Origin: Pinus tabuliformis
Taxonomy: Eukaryota; Streptophyta; Pinopsida; Pinales; Pinaceae
Length of the DNA: 64,000 nucleotides
NCBI GenBank assembly: GCA_031772625.1
Contig: CM062813.1
Coordinates: 762,786,720 to 762,850,719, forward strand
Direction of reading: 5' to 3'
The translations under genes were made by a program, and so were the position numbers. The notes under the pieces are model-generated. The model made no database searches and had not been told where the DNA came from. It saw only the letters and a list, made by a program, of their open reading frames with translations. The stretch's first letter is position 1. Every line of letters starts with the position of its first letter. Positions 55,602 to 64,000 of the stretch are shown piece after piece.

Positions 55602-57236
55602 AATGGCGAGCAAATCCAAATCTATAGACCATTCTCAGAGTAACTCTCCCTCCACATCACCTCGTACTTCCCAATTGCATGCTGGTTCTCCAGTATCCAA
55701 GCAAGAAGAAGAGGAATCAACTACCACTGCCCTCACCCACAATACTCTAGAAACAATTAAGTCCTGAGTCCCCTGAAGTTCAGTTACTCATCCAGAAACT
55801 TCAAGGCTTCTCGATAACACCACAGAACTTTGAAGTCTCTCAAAGCAGTGAGACTTTGCAGTTCAAATTACCTCATCCCCTCACTAGACTTCAGAGCGAA
55901 AAGCTCGGTATTGAACCTACTGAGTTCCCTTTACCCAAAAGGAAAAGGGCCAAGAAGAACACTGAAGGATCTGACAGTGAAACACTTTCATCCACATCCT
56001 CCATCTCATCTTCCCCTATGCGAAGTCAACCATCCACCCCTTCATTACACATTTTTGTTCATCAGGGATTAGGAACTTCAACATCTCAACCTGCGCAATC
56101 CTCAATATCAACTCCTTCCCAAACATCTGGAATTTCAACAGTAGTATCATCCACTACTGGTGTTACAATGGCAAATCCATGGACCAGGCTTGGTGCAGTC
56201 AATATGCCTGCACCATTACATGCATTACCTGATGCTCCTGAAAAATGGCTACCCAAGTTTAACCCAGATGATGGAACACAAGCTGAGGAACACATTAATA
56301 ACTTCATGTTATCAGTTAATATCAAAGGAGTAATTGAGGAAGATGTTGTAGTTAGGCTCTTCCCTTATACTTTGCAAGGATCAGCAGGATCCTGGTATTT
56401 TTCCTTGCCATCTGGTTCCATTACCAGTTGGACCACTTGCCAAGAACAGTTTCTCACTAAGTATGGAGATGATAGGTCTTTAGCCACATTAATAAATGAT
56501 CTCTCCAATCTTAGGATAGAGCATAGGGAACCAATTAAAGAATTCAATGCGTGATTCAATAAACTCTTGAATAAAATCCCAACGGCTTCCAAACCAAGTG
56601 AACAAATAAGAAGCGAATGGTATATAACTGCCCTACCTGCCAATATAGCTATTTTTGTAGACAGGGCTGCAAAACCAACTTTAGCTGAAAACATGAAAGA
56701 AGCATTTGCTGTGGAAAAATGTATTAATGCTCTAGAAAAGAAAGCTTCTCTGGAAGATAGAAAAGCCAAAAAGTTTCTTTTAAAGATGATTCAAAGAAGA
56801 AAACCCCAAAAGATCCCTACGATATGGAAGGTCTGCAAAAGGTCCTTAAGACTTTGTCAAATGAAATGGTTGAAATCAAAAAGCAAGTAGCAGAAACCTC
56901 AACTAAAAGGCCTTTTAGAACTTTCAAGAAAACTGAATCAAAACCACCAAATGTTATATCTAATGCAGATTCAGACCCTGAAGAAGAAGAAGAGGAAACA
57001 ATCTCACCTACTGATGATGAAGAGGAAGTTGTTGAATGCCATGGAATGTGGGATTTCATATTACCTAACTCCGATACAGAAAATGAAGAAAAAGATTTTC
57101 CTGTCACTACTAGGAGTAAAGGTGCCCCTGAACCCATCCAGGCAACTTCAAAGAAAAGAAGCGCAGGTGCCACAACAACAAAGGAAAAGGTATCCGCAAG
57201 GAAGCCAACTGCAATGGTTTCCCAAAACCAACCTTG
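55602..57236 (+). pseudogene. gag of T1
   Basis: ATG 55602 (MASKSKSIDHSQSNSP) leads into a Ser/Thr-rich N-terminus. A frame change near 55760 continues in 55856-56554 (232 aa), which holds a Lys-rich patch (PKRKRAKKN) and the retrotransposon gag domain: ALPDAPEKWLPKFNPDDGTQ, NNFMLSVNIKGV, VVRLFPYTLQGSAGSWYFSL, SWTTCQEQFLTKYG, NLRIEHREPIKEF. After a TGA it continues in the same frame (RSEWYITALPANIAIF), then another frame change to an acidic C-terminus (DSDPEEEEEETISPTDDEEE). No CCHC knuckle seen, as is common in Tat elements. Confidence 0.85.
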
Positions 57237-57246
57237 AACCTCAAAT

Positions 57247-58110
57247 ATGCCCTCAACATCTAAAACATTAGTAGTATCCAATTCAATGGATTACAATATC
57301 GTTGATGATATGAAGAAAACTAAAGCAAACATTACTATGTTTGAACTTAGTAAACTAAAACATCAGCAGAAATTGCTTCTTAAAGAATTGAATGCTGTTC
57401 CTTCTTTACCTCTTCCCAGTGCTAAAGCTGCAAATGATTCAGGACAACCACCTTCTAGCAGGATCGAAGCTACTGATACGATTGTGATTGGAGACAGATC
57501 CAATTCCCATACTCCTCCTTTCCTATTAACCTATGAGATTTATAATCGTAATCTGCACAATTGTTTGATTGATTCAGGGGCATCCTCAAATATAATGCCA
57601 GCTTCAGTTTGTTCCAAACTGAACATTGAACCCCAGAAATCTGCAATTCACATTGTACAGCTAGATAGAACTAAGGTACAGGTTGTAGGAGAAATCAACT
57701 CCGTAACGATCAGGTTATCGGCCGATCCGCGAGTAGTTCAAAGAATTGATATCCTAATCGCCGATATACCTGAATTTTATGGTTTAATCTTAAGTAGGGA
57801 TTGGTCCGAAAAGCTCCATGGGTATATTTCTACCGATTGGTCCCATATGTGGCTACCCTACAATGGAAAGCCAAATCAAATAAAAATCAATCGGGAAAAG
57901 CACATGACCCACACCGTCACAGAGTTCGAACATGAAAATCAACCCATAGCATTTAATAACAACATCTTAGGGAATTATTCGTTGGAATCATTCTTTGGAA
58001 ACTTCACAGCCCAACCATCTCCTTTCTCAGTAAACAATTTTTCATCTCAGATCGAAAATTATTCACAAACAGATAGGTCAAAATGTTTTGGTGATACTGA
58101 GAAAACTGTA
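57247..58110 (+). pseudogene. Aspartic protease part of T1 pol
   Basis: Opens a frame that runs to 60747 with only three stops. NCLIDSGASSNIMPASVCSK, near residue 105 of the frame, is the retropepsin active site (DSGAS). It is followed by VTIRLSADPRVVQRIDILIA and FYGLILSRDWSEKLHGYIST, the Tat-type SRDW ending in place of GMDWL. No integrity problem inside the domain itself. Confidence 0.9.
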
Positions 58111-58119
58111 AATACAATT

Positions 58120-58540
58120 GTAGAGAATTCTTTATTTTGGTCTTTATATTTTGATGGCTCTAAATCTAATGACGGCTTGGGAGCATGATGTATCTTGGTT
58201 AGTCCGCAAGGAGAAAAAACAATGCTGTCCTGTAGGTTAGAATTTGAATGCACAAACAACACAGCCGAGTATGAAGCCTTAGTCCAAGGACTGTACAAAG
58301 CAATCGGCCTTAAAGTGCAATATTTGAAAGTCTTCGACGATTCTGAAATTATTGTCAAACAGGTGAGAAATACGATTCATTGTCTTTCAAATCACCTTAA
58401 GCATTATCAATCATTGGTGCAAGAACTCACCTCACACTTTTCAGCATTCAATATCTCTTCCATTCCCAGGTCTCAAAATTCGGCAGCCGACTTGCTAGCC
58501 AATGTTGCTTCCAAACTCCTACCTTCCGAAGATTATAGCC
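58120..58540 (+). pseudogene. Archaeal-type RNase H (aRNH) of T1, located upstream of RT
   Basis: SLYFDGSKSNDGLGA, a TGA at 58186, then CILVSPQGEK, ECTNNTAEYEALVQGLYKAI, VFDDSEIIVKQV and PRSQNSAADLLANVASKLL. The catalytic set is complete: Asp (FDGS), Glu (AEYEAL), Asp (DDSE) and Asp (AADLLA). Wording (NNTAEYEAL, ADxLA) is that of the archaeal/plant-type RNase H carried by Tat elements as a second RNase H. Its place between protease and RT is what is odd; in the Tat elements I know best it follows the gypsy RNase H. It would cut RNA in RNA/DNA hybrids during reverse transcription. Confidence 0.88.
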
Positions 58541-59760
58541 CAGATAGATTTTCAGTAGAATTGCTTTTTAGGCCGTCAATTCCTGACAATGTCACTAATT
58601 GGAGAGTTTTTAATCACGATGAAGACATTTTACAATTCCTGACTTCTGAAAAATCCTATGATGATCAGATTATAGAGGAGAGCAATCATGATCTTCAGAT
58701 GAGAGAAAAGCATGAAGAAAACTCAATACCGAAGCCTGTGGTGAAACTGGAGGATCTTTATGACATTAAAGACAGATTTAAACCTGTGATCAATACGAAG
58801 CTCCACAGTTCCACCTTGAGGTTTGAGTTGATTAATCTTGGCACTGAACAAAATCCTCAAAACATTAATCTAGGATTAGGACTTTCTCTGGAAGAAAAAA
58901 AGGCATTCATTAGACTATTAAGAAAGAATAAACATGTCTTCACTTGGAAGTATGATGATTTAAAGACGTATGATACATCCATCATCCAACATACTATTCC
59001 AATGCTCGCAGAACAAAAACCAGTTCAACAAAAGCTCAGGAAAATACATCCTAACCTAGAGAGTCAAATTAAAACTGAACTTAATAAACTCTTAAAGGCC
59101 AAGATTATTTTTCCCGTTCGACACTCGAACTGGGTCTCCAATATGGTGCCTGTTAGGAAGAAAAATGGTGATATCAGGATTTGTATAGATTTCAGAAATC
59201 TGAATAAGGCAAGCCTAAAAGACAATTTCCCATTACCTACTATGGAATAGATACTCCATTTAGTAGCAGGCTCTGAATTGATGTCCTTTTTAGATGGTTT
59301 TTCAGGATACAACCAAGTTTTGGTTCATCCTGATGACAGACTTAAAACTACATTCAGGACAAAGTGGGGAACTTATGCTTATCAGAAGATGCCTTTTGGA
59401 CTGATTAATGCAGGAGCCACGTTCCAAAGAGTGATGGATATAGATTTCAAAGGATTGATCAATAAAACAATAGTTTTCTACTTAGATGATATTACTGTAT
59501 TTTCTAAAAAGAGAACCAATCATTTGCATGATTTGAACCAAATCTTTCAACACTGCAGAAGGTACGGTATTTCACTCAATCCTAAAAAATCCTTCTTTGC
59601 TCTTGACCAAGGAAAGCTTTTAGGCTTTATTGTCTCCAAAGATGGCATTTATATTGATCCGAATAGGATCAAAGAGATCTCTGAAATCCCTTTTCCCCAT
59701 AATAAAAAATCCATGCAGTCATTTTTAGGCCAAATCAATTTTGTTAAAAGGTTTGTTCCA
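58541..59760 (+). pseudogene. Reverse transcriptase of T1
   Basis: After an acidic linker: KAKIIFPVRHSNWVSNMVPV, RKKNGDIRICIDFRNLNKAS, a TAG at 59248 (after PTME, where relatives have Gln), SFLDGFSGYNQVLVHPDD, KMPFGLINAGATFQRVMD and the catalytic FYLDDITVFSK, then SLNPKKSFFALDQGKLLGFI and SFLGQINFVKRFVPDF. All core RT motifs are present; one stop interrupts the domain. Confidence 0.93.
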
Positions 59761-60210
59761 GACTTTTATCACATTATTTTGCCACTACAAACTATGATTA
59801 AGAAAAATTCAGTTTTTAGATGGGGATCAGCAGAAAAGGAAGCGTTTGATTTAATCAAACAATCAATAATTAATGCCCCCGCTCTAAATACTCCTAATTT
59901 TTCTAATCATTTCACGTTGTATACTATCGCATCCGATTTGTCTTATGCAGCAGTACTCACTCAGATTAATGATAACAAATTGGAAGCACCCATTTCATTC
60001 TATAGTTCAAACTTGCAGGGTGCCGAACTGAATTACTCCGAAGTAGAAAAACAAGCCTTTGCTGTATATAAAGCTGTCAAACATTACAGACCCTTTCTTT
60101 TAAAAGCCCATACAAAAGTCATAGTTCCTTTCTCTGCAGTAAGACAACTATTAATCCAAAGGTAATTAGGTGAAAAAAGGGCAAATTGGGTTACAACACT
60201 TCAAGAATAT
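59761..60210 (+). pseudogene. Gypsy-type RNase H of T1 with lost active site
   Basis: FTLYTIASDLSYAAVLTQ stands where gypsy elements have YTDASD, so the first catalytic Asp is Ile. FYSSNLQGAELNYSEVEKQA keeps the YSxxEKE-like Glu. KVIVPFSAVRQLLIQR stands where TDHxALxxLL is expected, so the second Asp is lost too. TAA at 60163. This is the pattern expected if this domain is now only a connecting domain and the aRNH does the cutting. Confidence 0.85.
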
Positions 60211-61732
60211 GACTTGGAAATCAAGCCATCAAGGATTGTTAGAGGCCAAGGTTTTTGCAGGTTATTGGCAGGAGCATCCAACATTCAACAACCAGGTGAT
60301 ACAGAACATTTCGAAGAAATCAATCAGATAAGTATTATTGATTCTGAATCACAATATGCAGACTTGATCTTTTATTTGAAAAATGGATATGCACCCCCTA
60401 ACCTATCTTATAAAAGCAAGAGGGCCATTAGATTGAAAGCAAGAAATTTCACAATTGTTGATGATGTACTTTTTAGGCAAAATTATGATTCAATCTTATT
60501 AAGATGCCTAGAAAAACCTGAAGCACAAAAGGTTTTGCAGGAATTACATGATGGACCAGCAGGAGGACATTTTGGAGCTGACACAACAGCCCACAAAATC
60601 ATTCATGCTGGATATTATTGGCCCACCTTGTTTAGAGATGCTCATGAATATGTAAGGAAATGCCGAAGTTGTCAAACTTCTAGTGGAAGACAAAGAAAGC
60701 CAACTTTCCCTTTGCAACCAGTCAACATTGAACAACCATTTGAGCAATGAACATATATTTCATTAAAATTGGAAACCTTTTATTACAAGGGCATCACTAA
60801 AATTGAGTTTTTTGGTTATTTTAAAATTCCAGATACACTATTTAATTCCAAATTTAATGAAATATGTGATAATGGGGATTGGACATCATCAGAGAAATCA
60901 CTCCACATTCTTCCAAACAGCATAAGTATATCCTTACTGCCACGAATTATTTTACTAAGTGGGTTGAGGCAATTCCGTTGAAGACAACAAATTCTGAGGC
61001 AATTATAGAATTCATAGATCAATTCATCATTACCAGGTTTGGTGTCCCAAATGCTCTTGTTTTTGATAATGCATCTTATTTCTCAGGCAATGCTATGTTT
61101 GAATTCACTATTAAAAGAGGATTTAAATTGAAATATTCTGCTAATTACTATCCCCAAGGTAACGGTTTAGCAGAATCTACCAATAAAAATCTAATCAAGA
61201 TTATAAAGCGAACAATCGAATAGAATTATAAAAACTGGCATAAATCTTTGATATTTGCACTATGGGCTGATAGGATAACACATAAAGCTTCCATAGGTTC
61301 TTCTCCATTCAATCTTGTGTATGGAAAAGAAGCAGTACTACCAAAAAATCTTGTCCTTCCTTCTCTAGCCCTAGTTCAGTTTATTGAGGAAAGCCCTTCT
61401 TCTTCTATTCAACTGAGACATGATTAAATCCTAAAATTAGAAGAGGAAAGAGAAAAAGCCAAGATTATTCATGCAAAACATCAGCAAATTATCAAGTCAT
61501 CCTTTGTTTCAACTTCATCCGGTTCAAAATAGTTTCAAGTCGGTGATTTAGTTCTGAAATGGGACAAAGCCCATGAGGATAAAGGAAAACACACCAAGTT
61601 CCAGAAAATGTGGCTTGGGCCATTTCAGATCTGCGAGAAGATAGGCCATTCGACCTTCATATTACAAGATTTATCAGGTTTGAGAGATTCTCTCCTTGTA
61701 AATGGCCTTATCTTAAAGAAAATTTTCAATTG
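60211..61732 (+). pseudogene. Integrase of T1, interrupted by a MITE
   Basis: The HHCC zinc finger lies in 60540-60690 (LHDGPAGGHFGADTTAHKII, YYWPTLFRDA, CRSCQTSS). The frame runs to PFEQ at 60747. The MITE (60750-60870) follows, then the core resumes in another frame at 60875 with LDIIREITPHS, NYFTKWVEAIPLK, VFDNASYFSGN and GNGLAESTNKNLIKI, giving the D-D-E set. After a TAG at 61221 the frame continues: SIGSSPFNLVYGKEAVLP, FQVGDLVLKWDKAHEDKGKH, QKMWLGPFQICEKIG, ending LKKIFN at 61732. No chromodomain, as expected for Tat. Confidence 0.9.
60746..60874. mobile_element. MITE M1, 121 bp with 25-bp inverted ends, in T1 integrase
   Basis: Removing 60750-60870 and one copy of AATG restores the integrase frame (FEQ-WGLDII). 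The target duplication AATG is at 60746-60749 and 60871-60874. The two ends are inverted repeats: left AACATATATTTCATTAAAAT, right read in reverse ATCACATATTTCATTAAATT, 22 of the first 25 bases matching. No coding capacity. AT-rich, able to fold as a hairpin. The superfamily is unclear from a 4-bp duplication. Confidence 0.85.
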
Positions 61733-62802
61733 AGGAGGTAACTCCTTCTCCTTTTTAGTTTAGAAAAATTTGTAGTTTGTAGGACCATTAGGAAATAAAG
61801 TTGTAAGGTATCTTCCATTGACCTTTGCTGTATGAAAAAGTTGCTCAAGGAAGTAGTGTTGATATTTTCTTTTAAAATAATAGAAGTCTTAGACAAAAGG
61901 GATAATTTCTAGGAAACTAGGTATAATTGCATTCTGAAACCGCATTTCAATTGTTGTGAACTCTTCTCAAAATTTAGAAATATTGTAAATCATTTTATGT
62001 TTTCAAATTGGTCACAAAAAAGGTTATCAATATCAAAACAGAAACTAATCCAATTTCAGCATCTTCAACTCTTACCTTGTCATCTGTTCTCTCTTAAGGA
62101 CAAAATTATCCATCCCATTCATTGAAGTTTGTAATTACTCAGAGTGTAATTCTAAAATATTTGATATAAAAGATAAGAGGTCTTCTTACAAGCCTGCTTA
62201 CCATGATCATCGGGAAATAGTTTAACCGACATTACCAACACTGCATACCAAAACAGGGTAATGGCTTATTATAAGACAAGGGGTCTCATCATGAGCCAGC
62301 TTGTTCGGTTAGATTACTACCAGTGAATGGCATTGTCACTCAGCTGGCCACCAAACTAGGACAATGACTTTTTATCTCACAAAATAACAGAAAAGTAAAA
62401 GAAATACAAAATACGAAAGCATGATTTGAATTCATTTTGTTAATTATACTCTGAAGTGAATGGGATAATGGACAGTAATATGGTTAAAAGGTATCCCTGT
62501 CGAAACTATGAACGTTTGCTGGCAGCAGAGGCTCTACCTATGACAGACGAGTTAATTCTAAAAGCTGATTTGGAAAGGTTTTCTGTTTTATCATTATCAA
62601 CCAATAGAGGCCAATTTAAAACTTAGAATGTATCTAATTTTAAACAAGAGAGGAAATTAGCAAATATAGTTTTATTTTATTTGGAATGCATATATACCTA
62701 GTTATATTAGAATTTTCCTCTTTGATGAGATTCCTATTTAGAGAAAGTTTAAGTATTTCAGTACTTTTCAGAGATAACTGTTTCTTCCAGCGAATCGCCA
62801 AT
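61733..62802 (+). other. Non-coding region between T1 pol and 3' LTR
   Basis: No ORF above background and no domain. The expected polypurine tract is not visible: the bases before the LTR read TTCTTCCAGCGAATCGCCAAT. A CTCATCATGAGCCAGC stretch and repeated AATGGC words lie at 62200-62360. Confidence 0.6.
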
Positions 62803-64000
62803 TGTTGTGCTCTACAACAAACCCCCCATTTCATACAAATTTTATTCTCAAAACTATAATATGAAATGGGTCCCTTTTTATTTAAATTGGTATCAACTTA
62901 GTATTATTCAAAAAGGTCCGAAACAAAATAAAAATATTATAAAACCTTTTGATAAACCAATTAATCGGTCTTATAACATATAAATGAGTAATCTTTTATC
63001 ATTGCGATAAAGCGATTGCAAGATCGCATATCACAATGACAAGGGAGGCATGACTTAAAAGACCCATTGATTTTCTTCGACGCGATAATGCACAAAAGGC
63101 TATCGGATATCAGCAATGACAAGTTATCATAACAAAAGCCCCTTTCGCTCCGATGTGATGCGATATTTCTATTGGCGATCGGAGATGTACCATGCATTCT
63201 TTTCAAAGCCCTCAGTTAAAACTCCTGATGCGAATTGGCGATATCGCTATCGGCAATTGGGGATTCCGAAAGGAACCAATATAACAATTTAAGATTTCCC
63301 CCGATGGCCGATTGCGATAAAGCTAAAAGCACGGATTTCAAAAAGGATTGATAAAGCTGGGATATTACGGTTAATTAGTATTAAAGGCCTTATCTTCCCG
63401 ATAGCGATTCACTTACGCTCAACCGCCAAAACATCAAAGCCACGCTTGAAAGAATCATTCGGCCAATAAACGATATGATGAGCATTTAAAGGATTGACAG
63501 GTTTAAACAACCATTTAATGAAATAGTCAGTCTAAAATCTCTTCACAGATTGTATCCGCGACCACCTTAAGTTAATCCTCCATCATGAATTGATTAATAT
63601 ATCTCGTTCATATTTGGTTTGCGCCACCAATTCTCCGCATTACGTTCATTTTCACTCCTGTGCAGAGCTCTTCCGAAGTAGTAAATTCAAGCAGAATGGG
63701 GAAAAAGTCTAAGAAGACCGCAACAGCTTCCGCTTCGCCAGCCATAGGACAACCCACCGCTGATCCAGGAACTAAAAGAAAAGGATTAATATCTGACACT
63801 ACATGTCTAGGACTCGACAAAACTACTTGGCAAAGTACCTATAATTTGATTGAGGCCGAAGAACCCGAGGTAACAGCAGTGCAAGCCATAGCAGATATGA
63901 CTCGGAAATCTGATGCTACTCTAAAGGATTTAGCCGACTCTTTCCTTCATCGGATAGCAGCCTGAGAACAAATTCTCCCATATATAGATGTAGTGAGGTG
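62803..64000 (+). repeat. 3' LTR of T1, first 1198 bp (continues beyond the window)
   Basis: Collinear with 50666-51862. About 29 differences in the first 600 bp by eye, largely C/T and G/A, several inside the GCGATATCGC words. It includes the palindromic array and the start of the LTR ORF. If the repeat ended before the ORF, the element would have a ~0.9 kb LTR; it does not. Confidence 0.88.
63696..64000 (+). pseudogene. Start of the LTR-borne ORF in the T1 3' LTR
   Basis: ATG 63696. 90 codons (MGKKSKKTATASASPAIGQP ... LKDLADSFLHRIAA), then a TGA at 63963 where a CGA codon (Arg) would read through into EQILPYIDVVR. That is the same frame that opens the 524-aa piece in the 5' copy. This copy keeps the frame that the 5' copy lost by a one-base deletion. 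Confidence 0.75.

Larger units (their letters stand above)
50666..64000 (+). mobile_element. Tat-type Ty3/gypsy element T1 with a giant ORF-bearing LTR (3' end outside window)
   Basis: Direct repeats begin identically at 50666 and 62803 (TGTTGTGCTCTACAACA) and stay collinear for the 1198 bp visible in the second copy, about 95% identical over the first 600 bp. A CAACA end and a TGGCGCTAG primer-like site at 55563-55590 set the 5' LTR at about 4.9 kb. Internal: gag (55602-57236), protease, archaeal-type RNase H, RT, degenerate gypsy RNase H, integrase (to 61732), then 1.07 kb without genes. It is inserted in the C3 3' LTR after GGAAC; the matching target copy is outside the window. Confidence 0.88.

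Noticed and set aside
62770..62802. A minus-strand element starting at the primer-like TTGGCGATTCGC site
   Set aside because: No minus-strand gag or pol follows toward lower coordinates; all coding there is + strand T1 pol.
1..64000. tRNA, rRNA and riboswitch genes
   Set aside because: No cloverleaf with intact A and B boxes or rRNA core wording was noticed; TGGTATCAGAGC sites are primer-binding sites, not tRNA genes.

Overview
This is a stretch of plant nuclear DNA made almost entirely of retrotransposons, many of them inserted inside one another. I see no host protein-coding gene, rRNA, tRNA or CRISPR array. Plant origin is clear from the Tekay-like and Reina-like chromoviruses, SIRE- and Tork-like copia elements, Tat-type Ty3/gypsy elements and an L1-type LINE. 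The mix of old, decayed, deeply nested copies with intergenic AT-rich filler suggests a very large genome such as a gymnosperm, but that is an inference.

Layout. 1-1.24 kb: end of a Tat-type LTR on the + strand (T3). 1.25-8.32 kb: two minus-strand Tat-type LTR copies (T2B, T2A), each with a terminal hairpin, two arrays of short palindromes and a decayed ORF. 8.33-10.7 kb: a gypsy LTR fragment, the start of T2's internal region and the end of a further minus-strand Tat LTR. 10.7-14.6 kb: 5'-truncated LINE (L1) with endonuclease, reverse transcriptase, zinc-knuckle and RNase H remnants, minus strand. 14.6-17.07 kb: unassigned, probably partly the 5' LTR of G1. 17.07-31.6 kb: G1, an old Tekay-like chromovirus on the + strand, split by C1 (small non-autonomous copia, minus), whose own 3' LTR is split by E1 (19.37-25.23 kb), a young Reina-like chromovirus. 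31.6-50.67 kb: C3, a non-autonomous copia inserted in the G1 3' LTR. C3 is split by C2 (SIRE-like, 33.4-42.7 kb) and C4 (Tork-like, 43.7-50.2 kb). 50.67-64 kb: T1, a Tat-type element inserted in the C3 3' LTR, with a 121-bp MITE (M1) in its integrase. The deepest chain is G1 > C3 > T1 > M1.

The most unusual object is the T1/T2 family. Its LTR is apparently about 4.9 kb and carries, upstream of its own TATA box, an ancestral ORF of about 1,038 codons (51559-54674). The repeated copy at 62803-64000 starts the same way and includes the start of the same ORF, and the T2 copies on the other strand carry a related ORF after the same kind of LTR start. Its pol order is also notable: a second, archaeal-type RNase H lies between protease and reverse transcriptase, while the usual gypsy RNase H has lost its active-site residues. 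The window ends before the 3' LTR ends, so the LTR assignment of the ORF is strong but not closed.
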